Assembly (NCBI RefSeq): GCF_000974485.1
Contig: NZ_BBOM01000014.1
Span: 1 to 64,000, forward strand
Origin: Streptomyces sp. NBRC 109706
GTDB lineage: Bacteria > Actinomycetota > Actinomycetes > Streptomycetales > Streptomycetaceae
DNA: 64,000 bases
Reading direction: 5' to 3'
Shown: piece after piece, positions 26,757-35,671 of the stretch
Layout: every line of letters begins with the position of its first letter
Numbering within the stretch: the stretch's first letter is position 1
Program-made: the position numbers and the translations under genes
The notes under the pieces: generated by a model
What the model saw: the letters and a program-made list of their open reading frames with translations, nothing else
What the model was told of the DNA's origin: nothing
The model's database searches: none

Positions 26757-27290
26757 TCAGGCGGCGGGCGGGTCCGCCAGCCGGTCGCCGGGGATGCCCA
26801 CCTTGTCCGGGGTGAAGAAGTCCCGGATGCCGGCCTCCCAGGCGGCCACCTCGATCCGGTCGTCGGCCGAGGGGCCGAAGGCGTCGAAGACGGCGTCGAC
26901 GCGGTCCTCGGCGAAGCCGATCGCGGTCATCAGCGTCAGGAAGACGTCCCGCGCGACCGTGCCCCGGCCCTCCGGATCGCCGAGGCGGGCCAGCGCGCGG
27001 GCGAACGTGGCGACGGTGTCGGCGAACCGCTCCGGGGACAGCACCACGCCGCGGTACTCGTCGAAGTCGATCCGCCCGTCGCCGTCGGTGTCGAGGGCGG
27101 CGGCCAGCGCCGTCCACCAGTTGCGGAACTCGGCCCGCATGGCCTCCCGTTCGGCCGGCGTCGAGCGGGACGCGGCGGCGTCCACCCGGCTCCCCATCAA
27201 CGCGAAGTCCGCCTGCTCCAGCACCCCGTTCCCGTCGGCGTCGAGCACGGAGAAGAGGACCCTGACCCGGTTCAGCACCTCGTCGCGCAT
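26757..27290 (-). CDS. EF-hand calcium-binding protein, 177 aa
   Basis: Four EF-hand units are arranged as in sarcoplasmic/CabC-like calcium-binding proteins of Streptomyces. The first two loops are intact (DADGNGVLEQADF, DTDGDGRIDFDEY). The third (DPEGRGTVARDVF) and fourth (GPSADDRIEVAAW) have lost ligands. ATG 27290 is preferred because ggtggg lies at correct distance; ATG 27296 is possible. It is a cytosolic calcium buffer or sensor, perhaps in spore or aerial development by analogy. Confidence 0.85.
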   Translation of the reverse strand: MRDEVLNRVRVLFSVLDADGNGVLEQADFALMGSRVDAAASRSTPAEREAMRAEFRNWWTALAAALDTDGDGRIDFDEYRGVVLSPERFADTVATFARALARLGDPEGRGTVARDVFLTLMTAIGFAEDRVDAVFDAFGPSADDRIEVAAWEAGIRDFFTPDKVGIPGDRLADPPAA

Positions 27291-27446
27291 GGACATCCCA
27301 CCCCTGTCTCTCGTGATCTCTCGGCGGCTCGTCGGCCGCGTGCCGAAGCGGCGCCCCAACTATGCGTCCGGGCAGGGCAGTTCGGGAGTCGGCGAGGGGC
27401 GGTTGCACCCGAAAGAGGGAATGTGGGGTGAACGGCGGGGAGCCGA

Positions 27447-27473
27447 CGCGCCGGGGGCGTGTGCCCCGGCGCG
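27447..27473 (-). terminator. Hairpin after the maleylpyruvate-isomerase-like gene
   Basis: CGCGCCGGGG (27447-27456) pairs perfectly with CCCCGGCGCG (27464-27473), loop of 7. On the minus strand it directly follows the stop at 27475. Confidence 0.75.
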
Positions 27474-27474
27474 G

Positions 27475-28167
27475 TCAGCCGAGGACGAGGGGGAGCCGCG
27501 CCGCCAGCGCGCCGAGCGCTTCCCGCTCGGCGCCGCCGGGGGCCCGCCGTCCGGTGCCGACCAGCAGCGCGTCGCGGTCGGAGAACGTGTCGGGGAACGG
27601 AGCGCCGGCGATCCGCTCCAGCAACGCCCGGGACCGGGCGAGCGCTTCGGCGGAGGGGCCGGGGGCGCCCGGGAGGTGGGCGACCAGGTCGAGGTGGTGC
27701 AGCGTCCACTCCAGGACATAGGCGGCGAGATAGTCGCCGGCGCTGAGCACCATGTCCTGCGTGGCGACCGGGAGTCGCGGGTCGACGAGTTCGGCGGCCC
27801 GGCCGGCGGCGGAACCGACGTCGTCCAGGTGGAACTTGAGCAGCCACGGCTCCTGGTAGGCGGCGGCCAGCCGGACGGTCAGCGCGTCCAGCGGATCGTC
27901 GCCGGTGGGCGGCGTCGCGGTGACGGTCCAGTAGCCGGCGGCGTCCCGGTTCGGTGCGGTCCCGGCCGGGGTCGCCAGGGTGATCAGGACGTCCTGGGCG
28001 TCGATGACCAGATGGCAGACCAGATCCCTGACCAGCCAGCCGGAGCAGCCGGAGGGGCGGGCGAGATCCGCGTCGGCGAGGCCGGCCACGGCGGCGCGCA
28101 GCCCGGCCCAGGTGGGGGCGAAGAGATCCACGGGGGCACGGTAGTGCCGCGCCGCGCCGGCGGACAA
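27475..28167 (-). CDS. Maleylpyruvate isomerase N-terminal (DinB-like) domain protein, 230 aa
   Basis: The product has the mycothiol-dependent MDMPI/DinB four-helix layout. Metal-ligand histidines lie in VRDLVCHLVIDAQD and in AYVLEWTLHHLDLVAHL. Many actinomycete paralogues have no proven substrate and may be mycothiol transferases. Start region MSAGAARHYRAPVDLF. It lies 25 bases downstream of the vWA gene's stop in the other orientation of reading order, on the same strand, and may be loosely co-transcribed. Confidence 0.8.
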   Translation of the reverse strand: MSAGAARHYRAPVDLFAPTWAGLRAAVAGLADADLARPSGCSGWLVRDLVCHLVIDAQDVLITLATPAGTAPNRDAAGYWTVTATPPTGDDPLDALTVRLAAAYQEPWLLKFHLDDVGSAAGRAAELVDPRLPVATQDMVLSAGDYLAAYVLEWTLHHLDLVAHLPGAPGPSAEALARSRALLERIAGAPFPDTFSDRDALLVGTGRRAPGGAEREALGALAARLPLVLG

Positions 28168-28192
28168 CCGGCCCGGCCGGCGGGCGGGGGTT

Positions 28193-29788
28193 TCAGAGCA
28201 CGCGGAAGAGGTCGGCGGCGGCGTGGACGTCGGTGAGGTCGTCGACGGTGCGGAGGTTGTCGCACAGGGCGTCCAGGACCGAGCCGGCCTCGGCGGCGCG
28301 CGGGGCGCCGACGGCGACGCCGAAGACCCGGAAGTCCAGCCGCTGTTTGGCCCGGCTCCAGTCGCGCATCCACTCCTCGCCGACCTCGCACTCGTCGTCG
28401 GTGATCAGCACGATGTCGCCCCGGGCGCGGGCGGCGTCGTCGAACTCCTCGGCCAGCAGCTCCCCGGCCACCGTCAGCGGCGCCTGGTAGCTGGTGCCGC
28501 CGCCGAGGAACGTCTCGGCGAAGTCGAGCACCCCGGCGATGTCGGCGGGCGCCCCGGCGGGGAAGCGGAAGACCCGGATCCGGTCGGCGGCGGAGAACAG
28601 GATGCCGACGAAGTCCCGCCCGGTGTGGCGGGCCTGGTCCAGCAGCGCCAGGGCGCATGCCTTGGCCCATGCCTCCCTGGTGACGCCGCCGGGTCCGGCC
28701 TCGTACATGGAGTGCGAGGTGTCCACGCAGGCGACGACGGCGCCCCGGCCCGTGCTCCGCTCCCCCACGTTGTCGTAGACCATCAGCTCCCCCGCGGCGT
28801 AGCGGGCGGCGAACACCGCGCGCAGCGCGGGCGCCCCGAGGTTGACCAGCTCGGCGGGGACGACGCGGGAGAGGTCGTCGCCGAGGGTGACGCCGACCAG
28901 CTCCCCGGTGGTGTTCTCCACCCTGCGGGCGCGCTCCCCCTCGGCCATCTGCCGGAAGCGGCCGATCAGTTCGGCCCAGCGGGCGAGCCGGCCGGTGCGC
29001 AGTCGTTCGGCGAGCCGGGCGCGCCGGTCGAACGGCAGGCGTGCCAGCTCGCCGGGGCCGACGCCCCAGGCCCGGGTCAGCGCGGCCTCGGCGCGCGCGG
29101 CCTCGGCGGCCTCGGCGGCCGCGACCCGCGCGGTGGCGCGGACGCCGGGGGCCGCCGCGTCGAGGGACTGCTCCAGGCCGCTCGCGGCGCGGCGGGCGGC
29201 GTCGGCGGCGGCCTCGGCCGCTTCGACGGCCTTGATCGTCTTGGCGGCCTTGACCGCCTGCCGCGATTCGGCCGTCTGGAGCGCCCGGGGCACGGCGTTC
29301 GCCGCGCGTTCGGCGTCCAGCAGGGCCCGCGCCGCCTCCTCGGCCCGCTGCCGGGCGTCGCCGGACCGGTCCAGCAGGCGGCGCAGCGCGGCGGCCAGGA
29401 CGAGAACGGCCAGCGCGGCGACATAGGGGTCGCCGACCGACTGCCGACGCAGCTCGGCGAACTCGGACGAGTCCAACAGGGCGGCGGTGATCTGGTGGTT
29501 GACCAGCCGGGACGGGTCCAGCGCCGCGCGGTCGCGCAGCCTCGGGCGGGCCTGGTAGGCGGCCAGGAACACATCGGCGAGCAGATCCCCGCTGTGGGCG
29601 TGACGCGCGGCCAGCTCCCGGGCGAGATCGCGCAGCCCGGCGGACCGCGCACAGGTGTCGCGCCAGGTCATCAGGTCGAACGGGTCGGCGACCACGGCCG
29701 CCGTCTCCCGCGCGGGCGCGGCCGGTCCGCCCAGCCACGGCCCGGCGCGGCGCAGCAACTCCCCCGGGTCGTCCGGTGTTTCGTCCAC
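28193..29788 (-). CDS. von Willebrand factor A domain protein (partner of MoxR ATPase), 531 aa
   Basis: The N-terminal helical part is Ala/Arg-rich, with possible coiled coils between about 140 and 260. A C-terminal vWA domain follows with a MIDAS motif VACVDTSHSMYEAG (about 350-363), then FLGGGTSYQAPL and VLITDDECEVGEE. GTG 29788 is chosen for gaggag 7 bases upstream and a gap of 20 bases from the MoxR stop. The pair resembles RavA-ViaA or other MoxR-vWA chaperone systems that act in metal insertion or complex assembly. The target is unknown. Confidence 0.85.
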   Translation of the reverse strand: MDETPDDPGELLRRAGPWLGGPAAPARETAAVVADPFDLMTWRDTCARSAGLRDLARELAARHAHSGDLLADVFLAAYQARPRLRDRAALDPSRLVNHQITAALLDSSEFAELRRQSVGDPYVAALAVLVLAAALRRLLDRSGDARQRAEEAARALLDAERAANAVPRALQTAESRQAVKAAKTIKAVEAAEAAADAARRAASGLEQSLDAAAPGVRATARVAAAEAAEAARAEAALTRAWGVGPGELARLPFDRRARLAERLRTGRLARWAELIGRFRQMAEGERARRVENTTGELVGVTLGDDLSRVVPAELVNLGAPALRAVFAARYAAGELMVYDNVGERSTGRGAVVACVDTSHSMYEAGPGGVTREAWAKACALALLDQARHTGRDFVGILFSAADRIRVFRFPAGAPADIAGVLDFAETFLGGGTSYQAPLTVAGELLAEEFDDAARARGDIVLITDDECEVGEEWMRDWSRAKQRLDFRVFGVAVGAPRAAEAGSVLDALCDNLRTVDDLTDVHAAADLFRVL

Positions 29789-29808
29789 GGTGTCGCTCCT
29801 CGGGTGGG

Positions 29809-31008
29809 TCAGAGCTGGGCCTGCACCATGCTCGCGTCCATGCCCAGCGCCTCGGTGAGCACCCGGGCCCGGACGGCGCGCTGGCGGCCGATGACCCGGT
29901 CGATGGCGGCGGTGGACCGGCCGGCGCCGGCCGCCTCCGCGCGCAGCTCCGCCAGCCGCTTCCCCGCCCTGGCGAGGGTGCCATGGGCGCGTCTGATGAC
30001 CCACTCGCTCAGCGCCTCGCGGGACTGCCCGGCCATGGCGTCGAGTTGGGCCTCCAGCTCCTCGACGGCGTCGGCCAGGTCGAGGGTCTCCTTGGCGTCG
30101 GGGTTGACCAGCTGCAGCACCTCGCGTTCGACGGTGGGGCGCTGGGTCGGCGAGTCCCACAGCACATGCGTCAGCACGGACAGATCCGTCTCGGCGACCG
30201 CCGGGCGGCCGTCGAGGAAGGCGGACGCCTGGAGCAGGCCGACGGCCTGTCGCCAGCGGCGGTCGGAGGCGATGAGCTCCTTGCGGCGGAGCGCCGCCCG
30301 CAGCGTGCACACCGCGTCCACGACGGAGTCGGGGACGGCGACGGCGGGAACGGACTCGGTCACGGCGTGCCGGAGGGCGGCCAGCTCGACAGTGGTCCTG
30401 GGCGGCGCCTCGGGGCGGCTGACGGCGGATCGGACCAGCGCGGCGAAGTTGCCGGGATCGGCCAGATAGCCGACCTCGATCCGCACCAGCAGCCGGTCGT
30501 AGATCGCGGCCGAATCCTCCCCGGCGGGCAGCTCGTTGCTGGCCGTGATGGCACCGATCAGGGGGCAGCGGATCGGCTCGCCGCCGCTCTCCGGGTGGTA
30601 GATCCGCTCGTTGAGATACCCCAGCGTCTCGTTGAGGGCGGCCGTGGAGCATTTGAAGATCTCGTCGATGAACGCGATATGCGCGGTGGTGGCGCGGCCC
30701 TCGTAGATCTGGCGGTACTCGCCCCTGGCCAGGGCCGCGACGTCGATGGGGCCGAACATCCTGGTCGGCGCGGTGAACTTGCTCAGCAGGATCTCCCAGT
30801 ACGACGCGCCCACGATCCGGCCGGTCAGCTCCCTGGCCAGCTCGGACTTCGCCGTTCCCGGGGGGCCGAGCAGCAGCGAGTGCCGGCCGGCGAGCAGCGT
30901 CACCAGCAGGGTCCGCACCACGTCCGCCCGTTCGTAGAAGCGGTCCGACAACTCGTCGCCGACGGCCCGCAGCCGCTCGGCCGTGTCCGGCATCTCGCGT
31001 GTCCCCAC
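29809..31008 (-). CDS. MoxR-type AAA+ ATPase, 399 aa
   Basis: Walker A is GPPGTAKSELAREL (about residue 48), Walker B is IAFIDEIFKCSTAALNETL, and sensor-type ITASNELPAGEDSAAIYDRL follows. This is the RavA-like class of MoxR ATPases. GTG 31008 follows agggaga at good distance; GTG 31026 and ATG 30993 are alternatives. It forms an operon with the downstream vWA gene. A long hairpin separates it from the upstream kinase. Confidence 0.88.
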   Translation of the reverse strand: MGTREMPDTAERLRAVGDELSDRFYERADVVRTLLVTLLAGRHSLLLGPPGTAKSELARELTGRIVGASYWEILLSKFTAPTRMFGPIDVAALARGEYRQIYEGRATTAHIAFIDEIFKCSTAALNETLGYLNERIYHPESGGEPIRCPLIGAITASNELPAGEDSAAIYDRLLVRIEVGYLADPGNFAALVRSAVSRPEAPPRTTVELAALRHAVTESVPAVAVPDSVVDAVCTLRAALRRKELIASDRRWRQAVGLLQASAFLDGRPAVAETDLSVLTHVLWDSPTQRPTVEREVLQLVNPDAKETLDLADAVEELEAQLDAMAGQSREALSEWVIRRAHGTLARAGKRLAELRAEAAGAGRSTAAIDRVIGRQRAVRARVLTEALGMDASMVQAQL

Positions 31009-31023
31009 GTCCGTCTCCCTGTC

Positions 31024-31062
31024 CACGCCGCCCCACGGTAGACGTGGGGCCGGGGCGGCGTG
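31024..31062 (-). terminator. Hairpin between kinase gene and MoxR gene
   Basis: CACGCCGCCCC (31024-31034) pairs with GGGGCGGCGTG (31052-31062). The 17-base loop contains a further CCACG/CGTGG pairing. It ends the kinase transcript or attenuates read-through into the MoxR-vWA pair. Confidence 0.6.
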
Positions 31063-31095
31063 CGCGGGGGGCGGTGCGGGATCAGAGGGCCGGGA

Positions 31096-33234
31096 TCAGA
31101 AGGCGAGGGACCAGGAGTTGCAGGTGCCCTCGTCGAGGCGGACGGAATCGGTGACCACCAGGGTCCAGGTGCCGTCGGCCCGGGCGTCCGAGGCGTCCAC
31201 CACATAGGTGTGAAGCCCTTCGACCGCCTCCAGCTCGAAGCTCCTGCCGTTCGGGGACACCAGCTCCAGGGCCAGCTCGCGGATGTAGGTGTGTTCGAGG
31301 TCCACGGTCAGCCGCAGCCGCTGGGGGGCGTTGCCGCCGATCCCCGCCACCTCGATCGTCGACTCCGCCTCGTCCTGGTCGGGGACGGTGAAGGACGTCG
31401 TGTTGGCGAACGTCCGGTCCTCGAAACCGCTGCCGCCGAAGTGCAGCGACCAGGAGTACAGGGTGCCCTGGTCGCCTCCCGCGGTGTCCTCGACCCGCAG
31501 CGTCCAGGTGCCGTCGGCCTCGGCCGCCGAGGCGTCCACCGTGTACTCGTGCGGCTCGTCGAACGCCTCCAGCTCGAAGCCCGTGCCGTCCGGGGACACC
31601 AGCTCCAGCCGCACCTCGCTGATGTAGGAGTGGCTGAGGTCGATGCCGACCCGCAGGGTGGAGGGGGCCTGGTCGCCCACGCCGGTGACGTCGATGGCCG
31701 ACTCCAGCGTGGAGTGGTCCCGGATCGCCATGGACCTCGCGTTCCTGAACGCTCCCTCGCCCAAGGCGACGCTCCCGCTTCCCGTCCCGGAACCGAAGTG
31801 CAGCGACCAGGAGTTGAGCGTGCCGTCGTCGGCCGCCGCGGTGTCCTCGATCCGCAGCGTCCAGGTGCCGTCGGCCTCGGCCGCCGAGGCGTCCACCGTG
31901 TACTCGTGGAGCTCGTCGAACGCCTCCAGCTCGAAGCCCGTGCCGTCCGGGGAGACCAGCTCCACCTCCAGATCGTTGACATGGCTGTGGCTGATGTCCA
32001 CGGCGACCCGCAGCTCCTGGGGGGCGTTGCCGCCGACCCCGGACACGTGGATCGTGGACTCCACCGACGCCTCGTCCGGGATGTCGAGGGATGTCGCGTT
32101 GGCGAACGCCCCGCCGTCGTCCGGGCCCGGGTCGTCGTCGTCCTGGTTGACCGCGACCAGCACGACCACCAGCACTCCGAGGGCGAGGGCCACGACCCAG
32201 CCCAGCCATTTCAGGCCCGAGCCGCGGGACGGCGGCGGGGGCGGAGGGGGCGGCAGGGTCCCCCAGGCCGGCGGCAGCGGCCAGGCCGTCGCCGTGGGCA
32301 GCGCCTGAGGGGTTGCCGTGGGCAGCGCCTGGGGGGTCGCCGGGGGCGGCACCGGCGCCAGCTCCGTGACGACCGCCGTCGGCGCGGCGGACACCGGCGG
32401 CGGGGTGGTCCCCGGCGGGGAGTCCAGCAGGTCGAACGCCTCGGGGATGGTCGGGCGCTCCCCGGGCGCCTTGGCCAGCAGCCGGGTGATCAGGGGCGTC
32501 AGGGCCCCGGCGCGCTCCGGCACCGGGGGCTCCTCGTAGGCCACCGCGTGCAGGGAGGCGGCCGTGGAGCCCCGGTCGAAGGGCGAGTCGCCCTCGACCG
32601 CCTCGTGCAGCGTCACCCCGAGGGAGAAGAGATCGCTCGGCGCCTGCCCCTTCTCCCCGTGGACGCGTTCGGGCGCCATATAGGGGGCGGAGCCGACAAC
32701 GCTGCCCGTCACGGTGAGCGAGGCATCCGTCTCGTGGGTGGCTATGCCGAAGTCGGCGAGCAGGATCGCGCCGTTGTCGGCGAGCATCACATTGGCCGGC
32801 TTGATGTCGCGGTGCACGATCCCCGCGCCGTGCGCGGCGGCCAACGCCTTCAGCATGGCCCTGGCCACCTCGGTGGCCTCGGCCGGCGGCAGCGGCCCCG
32901 ACTCCCGGAGCCGTTCGCTCAGGGAACGCCCCACGACGAGCTGCATGGCGATCCACGGAATGTCGTCCTCGACGACGACATCGTGCACGCTCACGATGTG
33001 CGGATGGTCCCGCAACCGGGCCGCGTTGAGAACCTCGCGCTCCGAACGCCGCAGCCGGTCCTCCTGCTCGGCGGCGGACGCCGACGGCGGCAGGAACAGC
33101 CCCTTGAGCGCCACATCCGCGCGCAGCCGCCGGTCGTGCGCCTTCCACACCCTCCCGAACCCGCCGCCACCGATCAGCTCCGTCAGCTCGTACCGCTCGC
33201 CGATCAGCTTTCCCGGTCCCACGGTGTGGTCCAT
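31096..33234 (-). CDS. Ser/Thr protein kinase with three extracellular P-domains, 712 aa
   Basis: The kinase domain occupies residues 15-270: Gly loop IGGGGFGRVW, Lys44 in VALKGL, HRDIKPANVM at 141-150, DFG at 161-163, APE at 187-189. A Pro/Ala-rich linker leads to one membrane helix (about 344-362, WLGWVVALALGVLVVVLVAV). Outside the cell come three repeats of about 105 residues (376-480, 492-599, 605-712). Each carries ELVSPDGTGFELEAF-like and DGTWTLRVEDTA-like blocks, the signature of proprotein-convertase P-domains. Bacterial sensor kinases usually carry PASTA or propeller modules, so this sensor type is unusual. ATG 33234 is chosen over an upstream TTG. Confidence 0.9.
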   Translation of the reverse strand: MDHTVGPGKLIGERYELTELIGGGGFGRVWKAHDRRLRADVALKGLFLPPSASAAEQEDRLRRSEREVLNAARLRDHPHIVSVHDVVVEDDIPWIAMQLVVGRSLSERLRESGPLPPAEATEVARAMLKALAAAHGAGIVHRDIKPANVMLADNGAILLADFGIATHETDASLTVTGSVVGSAPYMAPERVHGEKGQAPSDLFSLGVTLHEAVEGDSPFDRGSTAASLHAVAYEEPPVPERAGALTPLITRLLAKAPGERPTIPEAFDLLDSPPGTTPPPVSAAPTAVVTELAPVPPPATPQALPTATPQALPTATAWPLPPAWGTLPPPPPPPPSRGSGLKWLGWVVALALGVLVVVLVAVNQDDDDPGPDDGGAFANATSLDIPDEASVESTIHVSGVGGNAPQELRVAVDISHSHVNDLEVELVSPDGTGFELEAFDELHEYTVDASAAEADGTWTLRIEDTAAADDGTLNSWSLHFGSGTGSGSVALGEGAFRNARSMAIRDHSTLESAIDVTGVGDQAPSTLRVGIDLSHSYISEVRLELVSPDGTGFELEAFDEPHEYTVDASAAEADGTWTLRVEDTAGGDQGTLYSWSLHFGGSGFEDRTFANTTSFTVPDQDEAESTIEVAGIGGNAPQRLRLTVDLEHTYIRELALELVSPNGRSFELEAVEGLHTYVVDASDARADGTWTLVVTDSVRLDEGTCNSWSLAF

Positions 33235-33395
33235 GCCCAGCGCTCCCGCGTGGTCGAACAATACGGCTGGTGGACAGCGTAGATCACGATGTCGGGCCGG
33301 ACGGCCGGTCGGGAGAGAACAAGGCCCGGTCGGGCAGGGCGAGTTGAGGGCGGGACAGATGATGCGCCGCAGGCCCCGCCGAAGCGCTCCTCCTC

Positions 33396-33427
33396 CCGGG
33401 GCCGCCCTGGAGGGAAAGCGGCCCCGG
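33396..33427. other. Stem-loop in the kinase/cellulase divergent region
   Basis: CCGGGGCCGC (33396-33405) pairs with GCGGCCCCGG (33418-33427), loop of 12. No gene ends here, since flanking genes diverge. It may be an insulating terminator or a leader structure. Confidence 0.4.
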
Positions 33428-33473
33428 AAGGGGGCTCACCACGCCTGAACTGACATCACCAGTGACCATTGGG

Positions 33474-33487
33474 TGGGAGCGCTCCCA
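33474..33487 (+). promoter_or_regulatory. CebR-type operator, perfect TGGGAGCGCTCCCA
   Basis: This is the exact 14-bp palindrome known as the binding site of CebR, the cellobiose/cellotriose-responsive repressor of cellulose use in Streptomyces and relatives. It lies 264 bases upstream of the cellulase start. Confidence 0.9.
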
Positions 33488-33650
33488 AGAATGCGTGGGG
33501 AATGCGTACCTGTCAAGACCTTTGGGGGCACCTTGCGACCAGACCGCAACTTCCCTGGCTGTCAACCACTATCCGGGTGCATCGTCCTTACATTTTTCGC
33601 ACAGAACTCTGGTGCGGCAGGCGAGTTGGCGCTAACTTCCCCTCAGTCAG

Positions 33651-33664
33651 TGGGAGCGCTTCCA
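33651..33664 (+). promoter_or_regulatory. Second CebR-type operator, TGGGAGCGCTTCCA
   Basis: One mismatch from the perfect CebR palindrome, 87 bases upstream of the cellulase start. Together with the box at 33474 it suggests cooperative repression of the cellulase until cello-oligosaccharide appears. Confidence 0.85.
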
Positions 33665-33751
33665 AGAAAACTGGCCGTCAGTCGCGCAACGTCCCGAACG
33701 GGTTGGGCCGTCGTGCGCCACCGGACTCGGTCATCTCCGAAAGGACTCTCC

Positions 33752-35494
33752 ATGAGCCGCACCACATCACCACCCCGACGCAGACGCCGAGCGCTGCTGA
33801 CCGCGGGGGTCCTCGCCGTCACCACGCTGGGCGCCGGCGGTCTGGCGCAGGGCAGCGCCTCCGCCGCGGACTTCGCCTGCGCGGTCGACTACTCGGCGAA
33901 CGACTGGGGTTCGGGCTTCACCGCCGACCTCACCCTCACCAACACGGGCTCGGTCGCGACCAACGGCTGGGAGCTCACCTACACCTACAGCGGCAACCAG
34001 TCCCTGTCGCAGGGCTGGAACGCGACCTGGTCCCAGTCCGGGGCGACCGTCACCGTGACGGACACCGGCTGGAACGGCGCCATCGCTCCCGGGGCCTCCG
34101 TGAGCTTCGGCGGCAACTTCACCTATTCCGGGACCAACGCCGCGCCGACGAGCTTCGCGGTCAACGGGGTCACCTGCGGCGAGGACGGCGGCACCGACCC
34201 GGGTCCCGATCCCGACCCGGATCCGGACCCGCCGGGCGACCGCGTGAACAACCCCTACGAGGGCGCCGGCGTCTATGTGAACCCGGACTGGTCGGCCAAC
34301 GCGGCCGCCGAGCCCGGCGGTTCGGCGATCGCCGACGAGCCGACGGCGGTCTGGCTGGACCGCCGCGCCGCGATCGAGGGCGGCTCGGCGGGCAACAGCA
34401 CGGGCCTGCGCGAGCATCTGGACAACGCCCTGGTCCAGGCCGAGGACCACGAGAACTTCGTCTTCCAGGTCGTGGTCTACAACCTGCCGGGCCGGGACTG
34501 CGCCGCGCTGGCGTCCAACGGCGAGCTGGCCGCCGACGATATCGACACCTACAAGAACGAGTTCATCGACCCGATCGCGGAGATCCTCGGCGACCCGGCC
34601 TACGCCGACCTGCGGATCGTCACGGTCATCGAGATCGACTCGCTGCCCAACCTCATCACCAACGTGAGCCCGCGCGAGACCGCGACGCCCAACTGTGACG
34701 AGATGCTGGCCAACGGCAACTACCAGGCGGGCATCGCCTATGCCCTCCAGGAGTTGGGCGCCATTCCGAACGTCTACAACTACGTGGACGCCGGCCACTA
34801 CGGCTGGATCGGCTGGGAGGACAACTTCGGCGCCTCGGCCCAGCTCTTCCACGAGGTCGCCGTGGACAGCGGCTCGGTGCACAACGTGCACGGCTTCATC
34901 GTCAACACGGCCAACTACGGTCCCGCGGTCGAGCCGCACTTCAGCATCGGCGACTCCGTCAACGGCACCTCGGTGCGGCAGAGCGCCTGGATCGACTGGA
35001 ACAACTACAACGACAACCAGTCCTTCGCCCAGGGCTTCCGCCAGGAGCTGGTCTCGCGCGGCTTCGACTCCGGCATCGGGATGCTGATCGACACCTCCCG
35101 CAGCGGTTGGGGCGGCCCCGACCGTCCGACCGGTCCCGGACCGCTGACGGATGTGGACTCCTATGTCGAGGCCAGCCGGGTCGACCAGCGGTTCCAGACC
35201 GGCAACTGGTGCAACCAGGCCGGTGCCGGGCTCGGTGAGCGGCCCGAGGTCGCGCCCGCGCCGGGGATCGACGCCTATGTGTGGGTGAAGCCCCCGGGTG
35301 AGTCGGACGGCTCCAGCGAGGAGATCCCGAACGACGAGGGCAAGGGCTTCGACCGGATGTGCGACCCCACCTACGAGGGCAACCCGCGCAACAACCACAA
35401 CATGTCGGGTGCCCTGCCCGACGCGCCGGTCTCCGGGCACTGGTTCTCCGCGCAGTTCCAGGAGCTGCTGGCCAACGCCTACCCGCCCCTGTGA
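33752..35494 (+). CDS. Secreted GH6 cellulase (exoglucanase type) with N-terminal CBM2, 580 aa
   Basis: A long signal peptide with an RRRRR region and a cleavage site near ASA-A (about 38) comes first. A family 2 cellulose-binding module follows (about 40-140, with surface Trp in NDWGSGF, NGWELTYTY and GWNATWSQ). A DP-rich linker leads to a GH6 catalytic domain. Catalytic aspartate regions are VYNLPGRDCAALASNGELA and VTVIEIDSLPNL. The length and extra loops suit a cellobiohydrolase like Cel6B more than an endoglucanase. Two CebR-type boxes lie upstream and a strong terminator lies downstream, so it is a single-gene, cellulose-induced unit. Confidence 0.93.
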   Translation: MSRTTSPPRRRRRALLTAGVLAVTTLGAGGLAQGSASAADFACAVDYSANDWGSGFTADLTLTNTGSVATNGWELTYTYSGNQSLSQGWNATWSQSGATVTVTDTGWNGAIAPGASVSFGGNFTYSGTNAAPTSFAVNGVTCGEDGGTDPGPDPDPDPDPPGDRVNNPYEGAGVYVNPDWSANAAAEPGGSAIADEPTAVWLDRRAAIEGGSAGNSTGLREHLDNALVQAEDHENFVFQVVVYNLPGRDCAALASNGELAADDIDTYKNEFIDPIAEILGDPAYADLRIVTVIEIDSLPNLITNVSPRETATPNCDEMLANGNYQAGIAYALQELGAIPNVYNYVDAGHYGWIGWEDNFGASAQLFHEVAVDSGSVHNVHGFIVNTANYGPAVEPHFSIGDSVNGTSVRQSAWIDWNNYNDNQSFAQGFRQELVSRGFDSGIGMLIDTSRSGWGGPDRPTGPGPLTDVDSYVEASRVDQRFQTGNWCNQAGAGLGERPEVAPAPGIDAYVWVKPPGESDGSSEEIPNDEGKGFDRMCDPTYEGNPRNNHNMSGALPDAPVSGHWFSAQFQELLANAYPPL

Positions 35495-35560
35495 CCGGAC
35501 GTCGGGTGACAGCCCGCCGAACGGCTGACTCCTGATTTCCGACTCCCGGACGGATCACCG

Positions 35561-35597
35561 CACCGGGCCCCGGCGCCACCACCGCCGGGGTCCGGTG
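35561..35597 (+). terminator. Terminator of the cellulase gene
   Basis: CACCGGGCCCCGGCG (35561-35575) pairs with CGCCGGGGTCCGGTG (35583-35597) with one G-T wobble and a 7-base loop, 66 bases after the stop. Confidence 0.8.
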
Positions 35598-35671
35598 CGG
35601 CCCCCTTCCCGCCCGCCGCGTCCCGTCCAGGGAGGCGGCGGGCGGGAACGTCCCGGCGGGCCGACGGTCGG

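Noticed and set aside
28223..31041. Plus-strand frames over the vWA and MoxR genes
   Set aside because: Shadows of the real minus-strand genes that have clear catalytic motifs.
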